DNA of 12,443 nt from Embleya sp040605455 (lineage in GTDB: Bacteria; Actinomycetota; Actinomycetes; Streptomycetales; Streptomycetaceae), in assembly GCF_040605455.1 (NCBI RefSeq), contig NZ_JBEXCV010000202.1:1-12443 (forward strand), written 5' to 3'. This document shows positions 5,692-11,922 of this stretch, in pieces. The position numbers and the translations under genes were made by a program. Numbering within the stretch: the stretch's first letter is position 1; each line of letters begins with the position of its first letter. The notes below the pieces were generated by a model, which worked only from the letters and a program-made list of their open reading frames with translations, ran no database searches and was not told the DNA's origin.

Positions 5692-6702
5692 TCAGCGGGC
5701 CAGCGCCGGCAGCACTTCCTTCCCCAGCCGGTTCACGTTCTCCAACGTCATCGATGGCACGCCCGCGCCCTCGGTGAACAGGAGGAAGCGGGTGATGCCC
5801 GTGCGCTCGGTGGTGCGGGAGAGGCGGCGGATGCAGTCGGTCGGGGAGCCGACCGGGTGGATGCGGCACAGGAAGTCGGTGTACTCGGCGGGGTCGCGCA
5901 TGTGGCGTTGGCGGTCGTCCACGGTCACGTGCGCGGACAGGCCCCGGCGCAGCCACCGCGGCATCGCGTGGCGCAGGGTGTCGACGGCCTCGCGGCCGGT
6001 GTCCGCGACGTAGGCGACGGTCGCGGCGGCGTGCTCGACCGCCTTGGGGTCGCGGCCGCACGCGGACGCGGCGCATTCGTAGGTGCGGACCATGGCGGCC
6101 TTCTCCGCGTCGTCGGCGTGCATGCCCAGCAGCATCGGCAGGCCGTGGCGGGCGGCCAGCGAGGCGCTCTCGCGCGAGGTGCAGGCGATGATCACCGGCG
6201 GGTGCGGGTAGGTGCGCGGGCGTGGCACCACGGGCACCTTGCGGAACGCAAAGTGTTCGCCTTCCGCACCCACCCGCTGGTGGGTGAGCCAGCGCATCAG
6301 CAGGTCCAGCGATTCGGGGAAGGCGTCGTCGTACCGACGCAGACCGGTGCCGAAGACCTCAAGGTCCACCCAGGGCCCACCACGCCCGACGCCCAGGGTG
6401 AATCGGCCTCCCGAGAGTTGGTCCAGCAGGGCCGCCTGCTCACCGAGAGCGACCGGGTGCTGATCGGACAGCACACTGATCGCCGTCCCCACCCCGATTC
6501 GATGGGTACGCCCCAGTAGCATGGAGGCGAAGGTGACCGCCGACGGGCACAACCCATACGGCACAAAATGGTGTTCGGCGATCCACGCCTCGTCGAAACC
6601 GGCCTCCTCCGCGGCGATTCCCGCGTCCATGGCAGCGGTGAGCACCTCACCGTGATCGCCCGCGTCGAACTGTGCCGCCAGCAGGAAGATGCCCAACTTC
6701 AT
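5692..6702 (-). CDS. LLM-class (bacterial luciferase-like) flavin-dependent oxidoreductase
   Basis: A 336-residue TIM-barrel monooxygenase of the luciferase-like family. Such enzymes use reduced FMN or F420 to oxidise small organic substrates. Visible features: N-terminal strand MKLGIFLLAAQF, AWIAEHHFVPYG (39-50) with the family's paired histidines at 44-45, GVGTAISVLSDQHP (70-83), DQLSGGRFTLGVGRGG (94-109), and a late VGSPTDCIRRL (284-294). The start is the ATG at 6702 (minus strand), behind an AGGAGG-type ribosome site. Length is typical for the class and no defect is seen. It stands alone on the minus strand, diverging from the 3-hydroxyacyl-CoA dehydrogenase across 376 bases. Cofactor and substrate cannot be told from sequence alone. 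Confidence 0.92.
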   Translation of the reverse strand: MKLGIFLLAAQFDAGDHGEVLTAAMDAGIAAEEAGFDEAWIAEHHFVPYGLCPSAVTFASMLLGRTHRIGVGTAISVLSDQHPVALGEQAALLDQLSGGRFTLGVGRGGPWVDLEVFGTGLRRYDDAFPESLDLLMRWLTHQRVGAEGEHFAFRKVPVVPRPRTYPHPPVIIACTSRESASLAARHGLPMLLGMHADDAEKAAMVRTYECAASACGRDPKAVEHAAATVAYVADTGREAVDTLRHAMPRWLRRGLSAHVTVDDRQRHMRDPAEYTDFLCRIHPVGSPTDCIRRLSRTTERTGITRFLLFTEGAGVPSMTLENVNRLGKEVLPALAR

Positions 6703-6913
6703 CGCGTCCTCCTCGTCGTGTCCCCGTCGGCCCTGCGGTCGGATGGGACCGACGGCGGCGGAGCGGGACGTGGGGCGGGGCGCCCACAGACAACACAACG
6801 CTCGAACGGCCTCGGAGGTAATCCTTCACCGCTGATGGTTTTTCACCCGGACGGGCGGCTATCGGCAAGGCGGTGCCATCGAGCGACCGTCGACGCGAGT
6901 GCTCGAACACATA

Positions 6914-6931
6914 CCCGAACGCCTATTCGGG
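6914..6931. promoter_or_regulatory. Inverted repeat, possible operator
   Basis: CCCGAA (6914-6919) and TTCGGG (6926-6931) are perfect 6-base arms around a 6-base spacer, in the divergent promoter region. Size and symmetry would suit a dimeric repressor of MarR or TetR type; no regulator gene is in the window. Confidence 0.3.
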
Positions 6932-7006
6932 ACGGACCGAGGCGAACGGCACATCCCACCGGCCTGTGCCTGTCCGGCAGGGGCTGCCATACTCCTGGAA
7001 CCCCGC

Positions 7007-7026
7007 GGTACTACTTCGCAGTAACC
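7007..7026. promoter_or_regulatory. Imperfect dyad upstream of the dehydrogenase, possible operator
   Basis: GGTACT (7007-7012) and AGTAACC (7020-7026) face each other with one unpaired base and a 7-base centre. It lies 53 bases before the dehydrogenase start. TetR-family regulators of fatty-acid breakdown bind dyads of about this size; the assignment is a guess. Confidence 0.25.
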
Positions 7027-7078
7027 AAGGCGTACTCCCGCAAGGGAGACGCCATTTCAGCAGCGAGGAGCACAGCAG

Positions 7079-8854
7079 ATGACCCGTGACATCAGCACGG
7101 TCGGCGTGGTCGGCCTGGGCACCATGGGCGCCGGCATCGTCGAGGTCCTGGCCCGGGCGGGAATCACCGTCGTGGGCGTGGACGTCTCCGACGAGGCCAT
7201 CGCGCGTTGCCGGGCCCGGATCGCCGAGTCGACCGCCCGCGCCGCGGCGCGCGGGAAGCTGACCGAGGACCAGCAGCGAGACATCTTCGATCGGATCACC
7301 CTCGGCACCGACCTGAGCTCGGTCGCCGCAGCGGACCTCGTCCTGGAGGCGATACCCGAGCAGCTGGAGCAGAAGCAGGAGCTTTTTGCCCAGCTCGACA
7401 AGATCTGTGGGCCGGAGACCATCCTGGCCACCAACACCTCCTCGCTGTCGGTCACCGAGCTCTCGGTGTCCACCACGCGCTCCTCGCGCGTCGTGGGGCT
7501 GCACTTCTTCAACCCCGCGCCGGTGATGAAGCTGGTCGAGGTGGTCCGCACGGTGGTCACCGAACCCGAGGTGCTCGCCGACGTGGTCACGCTCGCCGAG
7601 CGGCTGGGCAAGTCGCCGGTGGTGGCCGGCGACCGGGCCGGGTTCATCGCCAACGGGCTGCTGTTCGCGTACCTCAACCACGCGGCGTCGATGTACGAGC
7701 AGAAGTACGCCACGCGCGAGGACATCGACGCGGCGATGCGCTTCGGCTGCGGTCTGCCGATGGGGCCGCTCGCGGTGCTCGACCTGGTCGGGATCGATAC
7801 CGCGTACGAGATCCTGGAGCAGATGTATCGCCAGTCGCGCGATCGCCTGCACGCACCCGCGCCGATTCTCAAGCAGATGCGTACCGCGGGTCTGCTCGGG
7901 CGCAAGAGCGGTCGCGGCTTCTACACCTACGAGCAGGCCGGCTCGCCGGTCGTGGTGGCCGAGGCCGGCGAGTCCGCTGCGGTCGCCGGCACGCCGCGCG
8001 ACGTGCGCGCGGTGGGTGTGGTGGGCACCGGGACGATGGCCACGGGCATCGTCGAGGTGTTCGCCAAGTCCGGCTACGAGGTGGTCTACGTCGCGCGCAG
8101 CGAGGAGAAGGTCGAGCGGGTGCGCACGGCGCTGGTCCGCTCGCTGGACAAGCAGATCCAGCGCGGCCGGCTGACCGAGGAGGCCAAGGCCGAGGCACTG
8201 GCCCGGGTGGTCGGCTCGACCCGGCTCGACGACCTGGCCTTCGCGGACCTGGTCGTGGAGGCCGTGGTCGAGGAACTGTCGGTCAAGCAGGCCCTGTTCG
8301 AGAACTTCGACGAGATCTGCAAGCCCGGCGCGATCCTGGCCACCACCACCTCCTCGCTGCCGGTGATCGACTGCGCGGTGGCCACCTCGCGGCCCGGCGA
8401 CGTGGTCGGCATGCACTTCTTCAACCCGGCGCCGGTGATGAAGCTGGTCGAGGTGGTGCGTACGGTCGCCACCTCGGACGACGTGGTGGCCACCGTCCAC
8501 GAGGTCTGTCGCCGGACCCGGAAGCACGCGGTGGACTGCGGCGACCGCGCGGGCTTCATCGTCAACGCACTGTTGTTCCCGTACCTGAACGACGCGGTGC
8601 GCATGCTCCAGGCCAACTACGCGACGGCCGAGGACATCGACACCGCGATCAAGTTGGGTGCCGGTTACCCGATGGGCCCGTTCGAACTGCTCGACGTGGT
8701 CGGGCTGGACGTCTCGCTGGCCATCCAGAAGGTGCTGTTCGCCGAGTTCCGCGAGCCGGGTTGGTCGCCGGTGCCGCTGCTGGAGCACCTGGTCACGGCG
8801 GGCTACCTCGGCCGCAAGACCGGTCGCGGCTTCCGGGACTACGCGAAGCGGTAG
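7079..8854 (+). CDS. Tandem two-unit 3-hydroxyacyl-CoA dehydrogenase
   Basis: A 591-residue protein made of two complete 3-hydroxyacyl-CoA dehydrogenase units (about 5-287 and 309-590) joined by a short linker. Each unit oxidises (S)-3-hydroxyacyl-CoA to 3-ketoacyl-CoA, or the reverse. Unit 1 has GLGTMG (12-17), Asp35 at the end of the second Rossmann strand, Ser121, His142, Glu154 and Asn192. Unit 2 has GTGTMA (316-321), ARS (339-341), Ser425, His446, Glu458 and Asn496. Ser/His/Glu/Asn spacing is identical in both units and agrees with the known enzyme mechanism, so both active sites look intact. Unit 2 departs in the nucleotide fold: the last glycine is Ala and the strand-end acid is replaced by Ala-Arg-Ser, which resembles NADP(H) binding. 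ATG 7079 has GAGGAG 8 bases upstream. Double-length versions are common in Streptomyces. A strong terminator follows at 8926. Confidence 0.93.
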   Translation: MTRDISTVGVVGLGTMGAGIVEVLARAGITVVGVDVSDEAIARCRARIAESTARAAARGKLTEDQQRDIFDRITLGTDLSSVAAADLVLEAIPEQLEQKQELFAQLDKICGPETILATNTSSLSVTELSVSTTRSSRVVGLHFFNPAPVMKLVEVVRTVVTEPEVLADVVTLAERLGKSPVVAGDRAGFIANGLLFAYLNHAASMYEQKYATREDIDAAMRFGCGLPMGPLAVLDLVGIDTAYEILEQMYRQSRDRLHAPAPILKQMRTAGLLGRKSGRGFYTYEQAGSPVVVAEAGESAAVAGTPRDVRAVGVVGTGTMATGIVEVFAKSGYEVVYVARSEEKVERVRTALVRSLDKQIQRGRLTEEAKAEALARVVGSTRLDDLAFADLVVEAVVEELSVKQALFENFDEICKPGAILATTTSSLPVIDCAVATSRPGDVVGMHFFNPAPVMKLVEVVRTVATSDDVVATVHEVCRRTRKHAVDCGDRAGFIVNALLFPYLNDAVRMLQANYATAEDIDTAIKLGAGYPMGPFELLDVVGLDVSLAIQKVLFAEFREPGWSPVPLLEHLVTAGYLGRKTGRGFRDYAKR

Positions 8855-8925
8855 AGCGGTGCCGGACCGACGCGTCGGCCGGGAGTGAACCGACGCCGGT
8901 CGGCTGGGATCAAGTAGTACGAGAG

Positions 8926-8965
8926 GGGTACGGGCGCGCGCATCGCGTGCACCCGTACCCTTTTT
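8926..8965 (+). terminator. Rho-independent terminator after the dehydrogenase
   Basis: GGGTACGGG (8926-8934) pairs with CCCGTACCC (8952-8960). After one mismatch, six more pairs (8936-8941 with 8945-8950, one G-T) close on a 3-base loop. Five T residues follow at 8961-8965. This is the most canonical terminator in the window and points away from the dehydrogenase. Confidence 0.88.
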
Positions 8966-8968
8966 GTG
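8956..8968 (+). promoter_or_regulatory. Possible -10 element overlapping the terminator, giving a leaderless transcript
   Basis: TACCCT at 8956-8961 fits the actinobacterial -10 pattern TAnnnT. It lies seven bases before the GTG at 8968, which would then be the first transcribed codon. No Shine-Dalgarno fits between the T tract and the start, and no clear -35 is seen. Confidence 0.35.
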
Positions 8969-9267
8969 TGCCGCGTCGTAACAAGCCCACCAGCCGATCC
9001 CGGACCGTCGACCGGGACGAGCCCCGCGACCCCAGCCTCGGCTTCGAGGAGCGCGAGTCGGGGGCCGACGGGGAATGGCTGGTGCGACCGATCAGCGGTC
9101 AGGCGGCGACCAAGACCTATCGGTGTCCCGGGTGCGACCACGAGATCCCGCCGGGCGTGCCACACCTGGTCGCGTGGTCCGCGGACGGGCGGGTCGAGGA
9201 GCGTCGGCACTGGCATCGCCCGTGCTGGAACAGCCGCGGGCAGCGGCGGATCACCCGGCGACGGTAG
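8968..9267 (+). CDS. Small conserved actinomycete protein with a CxxC...HxxxC zinc-ribbon-like motif
   Basis: A 99-residue protein with a basic N-terminus (MPRRNKPTSR), then GEWLVRPISGQAATKTYRCPGCDHEI and RRHWHRPCWN. Cys53, Cys56, His66 or His83 and Cys86 could form a zinc site. Close relatives occur throughout Streptomyces, commonly labelled 'ATP/GTP-binding protein', but no P-loop or nucleotide motif is present here, so that label looks unsupported. Its role is unknown; the PGCDHEI...HVAW-like core suggests a small nucleic-acid- or metal-binding fold. The GTG at 8968 directly follows the terminator T tract; an alternative GTG at 8966 is out of frame. The last 17 bases overlap the opposite-strand membrane gene. 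Confidence 0.85.
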   Translation: MPRRNKPTSRSRTVDRDEPRDPSLGFEERESGADGEWLVRPISGQAATKTYRCPGCDHEIPPGVPHLVAWSADGRVEERRHWHRPCWNSRGQRRITRRR

Positions 9268-9703
9268 GCGCCGCGTCCCGACCCGTGGCCATCCGCCGAC
9301 CGGCCGGGCGCCGACGGCGGGTCGCCAGCGTCGCCGCGAGCAGCAGCGCCAGGGCCGGCAGGATCACCGCGAGCACGAGCGGGACGAGCAGCGCGACCGC
9401 CGAGGCCGCCACGTGCAGACAGGCCGCCCCGATCAGGCCGACCCGAGGGGACGAGCCGGTATGCAGCCGATCGCGCAGGTTGCGCACCGCCCACATCGAC
9501 CAGATCACGATCACCAGGCCGAGCAGGGCGAAGAAGGCGATGCCCAGGGCGCTCTCGAAGGGCCGACTGTCCACCTCCCGGTTCCGTGTGACGCGCAGGA
9601 CCAGCATCGGCGCGAGCACGCCACAACAAACGACCGCCGCCACCGCCTCGGCGCACAAGGTCACGACGGCCGCGTACGTCACGATGCCCCGGGTCAACGT
9701 CAT
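9251..9703 (-). CDS. Four-helix integral membrane protein of unknown function
   Basis: A 150-residue protein with hydrophobic stretches at about 8-36, 51-73 and 87-127; the last is long enough for two helices, giving four in all. A basic RRRRPAGRR tail (about 129-137) is probably cytoplasmic. No catalytic or transport motif is recognised. The chosen start is the ATG at 9703 (minus strand); no clear Shine-Dalgarno precedes it. The 3' end overlaps the convergent small CxxC gene by 17 bases. It may belong to the small uncharacterised membrane proteins commonly found beside that gene in Streptomyces, which is recall and unchecked. Confidence 0.72.
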   Translation of the reverse strand: MTLTRGIVTYAAVVTLCAEAVAAVVCCGVLAPMLVLRVTRNREVDSRPFESALGIAFFALLGLVIVIWSMWAVRNLRDRLHTGSSPRVGLIGAACLHVAASAVALLVPLVLAVILPALALLLAATLATRRRRPAGRRMATGRDAAPTVAG

Positions 9704-9776
9704 AAGCCGCGATCGTGCCCGCTGGGCGGCGGTTTGTCGAGAGTGCGTTCGAGTCGGGCGGGGGTGATGCCGATCG

Positions 9777-9854
9777 GTCGGGTATCGGGTAGTGGGCCAA
9801 CTCCTTGCCGGTGGCCGGGTCGAAGGACGCGAAGGTCTCCATGGTCGTGGTCAC
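9777..9854 (-). pseudogene. Remnant: first 26 codons of an aldehyde dehydrogenase
   Basis: From GTG 9854, the minus strand encodes METFASFDPATGKELAHYP after four leading residues. The 'F.S.DPATG.E.A.YP' pattern is the typical N-terminus of NAD(P)-dependent aldehyde dehydrogenases. After PIPD (ending at 9777) the resemblance stops and the frame runs on without aldehyde dehydrogenase motifs into sequence antisense to the membrane gene. The GTG overlaps the stop of the ligase remnant as GTGA, so the two genes were once translationally coupled. Confidence 0.68.
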
Positions 9855-10294
9855 GGCTGGTTCGCCCTCTCTCGCAGCACGGACTTCTGCACCTTGCCGG
9901 CCGCGGTCAGCGGCAGCGCGTGCACGAACTCGACGCTCCTGGGCGCCTTGTAGCCGGCGATCAACGTCTTCACGTGGGCCCGCAGCAGATCGCCCGTCAG
10001 CTCGCGGCCCGGATGCAGCACCACGACGGCGTGTACGCGTTCGCCCCACATGGGATCGGGCAGGCCGATCACGGCGCAGCCGGCGACGTACGGGTGTGCG
10101 TTGACGGCGTTCTCGACCTCGGCGCTGAACACGTTCTCCGCGCCCGTGACGATCATGTCCTTGAGCCGGTCGACCACGGTGACGTAGCCCTCGGCGTCCA
10201 TGAAGCCCAAGTCGCCGGTGTGCATCCAGCCGCCGCGCAGCGCCTGTCCGGTCTCCTCCGGCCGATTCCAATACCCCAGCATCACGTGCGGCGA
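9851..10294 (-). pseudogene. Remnant: C-terminal domain of an acyl-CoA synthetase (AMP-forming ligase)
   Basis: The minus strand encodes SPHVMLGYWNRPEETG, HTGDLGFMDAEGYVTVVDRLKDMI, then ENVFSAEVE and a late PLTAAGKVQK before the stop at 9851-9853. These are the A7/A8 hinge region and the A10 catalytic-lysine loop of the ANL adenylating superfamily. About 145 residues survive of a protein normally near 500. The ATP-binding P-loop (A3) and the whole N-terminal core are missing, since similarity stops near 10294-10300, only about 70 bases from the end of the SCO5389-family gene. The truncated frame runs on upstream antisense to that gene but encodes nothing familiar there. A stand-alone C-terminal domain could not make acyl-adenylate. 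Confidence 0.82.
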
Positions 10295-10365
10295 GCCGCC
10301 GGGATGCGGAGGCGCGGGCACGCCGTCGAGGCCCGCCCGCGCCGCCGAAGGGTTCCGCCGCGGGA

Positions 10366-10758
10366 TCAGCAGTCGCGCAACGTCGGCGACTGGTTCAGCA
10401 GTTGGCCTCGGATCGAGGTGAACTTGGCATACCGGTCCGCGTCCAGGCCCTCGACCGGGAAGACCGCCACGCGGTGGCAGTTCTGAAACGCCAGCTTGAC
10501 CCCGAAATGCCGTTCCATCGAAGCGCGGATCGCGTCCGAGGCCAAGGCGCGCAGCAGTTGCCCACGCTCGGTCTCGCCGGCGGGCGGTACCTGGTTGTCC
10601 GCGAACGGCCCGCCGTTCACCTGAAGTTGCGTCACCAGTGAGGAGACGAGATTCCACGCGTAGGGCAGCGAGGTACGCACACAGTCGACGAACTCGGCCT
10701 CGTCCACGTCACCGCGTTCGGCCTGTTCCAACAGCTTCGCGGGCACATCGAGCGACAT
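10366..10758 (-). CDS. SCO5389-family conserved protein
   Basis: A 130-residue protein beginning MSLDVPAKLLEQAERGDVDE, with FVDCVRTSLPYAW (23-35), FADNQVPP (52-59), RGQLLRALASDAIRASMERH (65-84), FQNCHRVAVF (91-100) and ending LLNQSPTLRDC. I recognise this as the strongly conserved SCO5389 family of Streptomyces and relatives; no function has been assigned that I know of. Three cysteines (26, 94, 130) sit in conserved positions, including the very last residue. The ATG at 10758 has GAAGGAG six bases upstream. It diverges from nucS across a 448-base spacer, and in S. coelicolor the corresponding gene numbers are adjacent as I recall. Solitary helical bundle is the likely fold. Confidence 0.88.
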   Translation of the reverse strand: MSLDVPAKLLEQAERGDVDEAEFVDCVRTSLPYAWNLVSSLVTQLQVNGGPFADNQVPPAGETERGQLLRALASDAIRASMERHFGVKLAFQNCHRVAVFPVEGLDADRYAKFTSIRGQLLNQSPTLRDC

Positions 10759-11206
10759 CGGTGCTCCTTCCGGCCGGGGCGTACGCAAGTTCGCCCGGCA
10801 GTTCGGGTCGTGTCTCGTACGTGGCGGGTGGCGCCCATGCATCGATCACGACACGCCCGAACGCCCATCCGCCCGGCCCGCACCGTCTCCTGACTCACCG
10901 TAGGACATCGGGTACACGTTGCTCCATAGCGAACGGTCGGTGAACACACCTACGGCCCGGGCAGGCCGCCGGCGGTTCTCTCGGCCGACTCGCCGGGCTG
11001 CGTCGTGACCGTGGTGAACGCGCCGCGCGGCTGTCTGTCGTCCTTCATGCGGCCGCCGCCGTTCGATCGTCGCGCCGCGTTCGCGACGTTGAACCATGCG
11101 TCGGTTTCGAGTCGGTCGAGGGTGGGTGATGAGGTGCGTCACACGAGTGGCGTCGGCGCCGAGGGGATGGCCGAGGGAGGTACTGCGGAGGCGGTAGCGT
11201 CGGGGT
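10759..11206. other. Divergent intergenic region between the SCO5389-family gene and nucS
   Basis: No coding frame is convincing across these 448 bases; the open frames are Arg-rich with no coding bias. It must carry both promoters. A separated inverted repeat, CCGTAGG (10898-10904) and CCTACGG (10949-10955), spans 58 bases and encloses GGTGAACACACC, a small palindrome-like element. These could be regulatory or chance in such GC-rich sequence. Confidence 0.5.
11195..11200 (+). promoter_or_regulatory. Possible -10 element for a leaderless nucS transcript
   Basis: TAGCGT fits TAnnnT and lies six bases before the ATG of nucS, placing a predicted transcription start on or next to the start codon. 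The nearest GGAGG-like stretch (about 11187-11191) is too far upstream for a normal ribosome site. No clear -35 is visible. Confidence 0.4.
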
Positions 11207-11866
11207 ATGCGTCTCGTCATCGCCCGTTGCTCCGTGGACTACGTCGGGCGACTCACCGCCCACCTGCCGTCCGCCCCCAGGCTCATCCTCGTCAAGCGGG
11301 ACGGGAGCGTGTCCGTTCACGCCGACGACCGCGCGTACAAACCGCTGAACTGGATGAGTCCGCCGTGCACCCTCAAGGAGGGGGACGGCGTGTGGACGGT
11401 GATCAACAAGGCCGGCGAGAAGCTGATCATCACGATCGAGGAAGTGCTGCACGACACCTCGCACGAACTGGGTGTCGACCCCGGCCTGGTCAAGGACGGC
11501 GTGGAGGCACACCTCCAGGAACTGCTGGCCGACCGGCTCGACGCACTCGGCGCCGGCTGGACGCTGATCCGGCGCGAATACCCGACGCCGATCGGTCCGG
11601 TCGACATCCTGTGCCGGGACGCGGACGGCACCACCGTCGCGGTCGAGATCAAGCGCCGCGGCGAGATCGACGGCGTCGAGCAGCTCACCCGCTACCTGGA
11701 ACTGCTCAACCGGGACACCCTGATCGCCCCGGTCAAGGGCGTCTTCGCCGCACAGGAGATCAAGCCCCAGGCCCGCGTGCTCGCGGTGGACCGGGGCATC
11801 ACCTGCGTGACCCTGGACTACAACGCGCTGCGCGGCACCGAGGACGACAAGCTGAAGCTGTTCTGA
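11207..11866 (+). CDS. nucS: NucS/EndoMS mismatch-specific endonuclease
   Basis: A 219-residue protein matching the actinobacterial NucS (EndoMS) family throughout. These enzymes cut both strands at mismatched base pairs and provide the MutS/MutL-independent mismatch repair of mycobacteria and Streptomyces. The N-terminal DNA-binding and dimerisation domain carries MRLVIARCSVDYVGRL and DDRAYKPLNWM (40-50, with Arg42 and Trp49). The C-terminal RecB-like nuclease domain has PVDILC with Asp133 and AVEIKRRG with Glu147 and Lys149, the D-ExK catalytic set, plus QLTRYLELL (159-167). The last residues, DDKLKLF, fit a beta-clamp-binding peptide as described for NucS. All key residues are present and the length is normal. 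The ATG at 11207 starts the family's invariant MRLV. A long hairpin follows directly. Confidence 0.97.
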   Translation: MRLVIARCSVDYVGRLTAHLPSAPRLILVKRDGSVSVHADDRAYKPLNWMSPPCTLKEGDGVWTVINKAGEKLIITIEEVLHDTSHELGVDPGLVKDGVEAHLQELLADRLDALGAGWTLIRREYPTPIGPVDILCRDADGTTVAVEIKRRGEIDGVEQLTRYLELLNRDTLIAPVKGVFAAQEIKPQARVLAVDRGITCVTLDYNALRGTEDDKLKLF

Positions 11867-11867
11867 T

Positions 11868-11911
11868 CCGGTCGTCGTCGGATCCCGAGCGCGGGATCCG
11901 ACGACGACCGG
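11868..11911. terminator. 20-bp-stem bidirectional terminator between nucS and the convergent gene
   Basis: Arms 11868-11886 and 11893-11911 are perfectly complementary over 19 bases. One further G-C pair (11887 with 11892) leaves a 4-base AGCG loop. It starts one base after the nucS stop and ends 11 bases before the stop of the opposite gene, so it can terminate both. There is no T tract on either side, as is usual for long actinomycete hairpins. Confidence 0.85.
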
Positions 11912-11922
11912 GGCCGACTGCC

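Larger units (their letters stand above)
6703..7078. other. Divergent intergenic region between the LLM oxidoreductase and the dehydrogenase
   Basis: These 376 bases should carry both divergent promoters. No frame shows coding bias or a recognisable protein. Two imperfect dyads (6914-6931 and 7007-7026) are listed separately. I see no convincing -35/-10 pair. The ribosome site GAGGAG for the dehydrogenase is at 7065-7070. Confidence 0.6.

Noticed and set aside
5448..5777. A 109-codon plus-strand frame containing GTYNDPNPL and EWEGGVSAGPSAG
   Set aside because: It starts at a TTG inside a frameshifted remnant, lacks catalytic parts, and runs antisense into the flavin monooxygenase. It is treated as fused pseudogene tails rather than a gene.
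6923..8788. A 621-codon minus-strand open frame antisense to the dehydrogenase
   Set aside because: Its product is a repetitive His/Asp/Arg/Gly-rich sequence with no family resemblance. The plus strand encodes a full, motif-complete enzyme; the antisense frame is a by-product of GC-rich codon use.
9117..10271. A long minus-strand frame that includes the aldehyde dehydrogenase start
   Set aside because: Only about 26 codons (9854-9777) resemble a protein family. The rest is antisense to the membrane gene and the small CxxC gene in a frame without coding character.
10759..11206. Small Arg-rich open frames in the SCO5389-nucS spacer
   Set aside because: No third-position GC bias, no ribosome sites and no recognisable domains; best read as non-coding.
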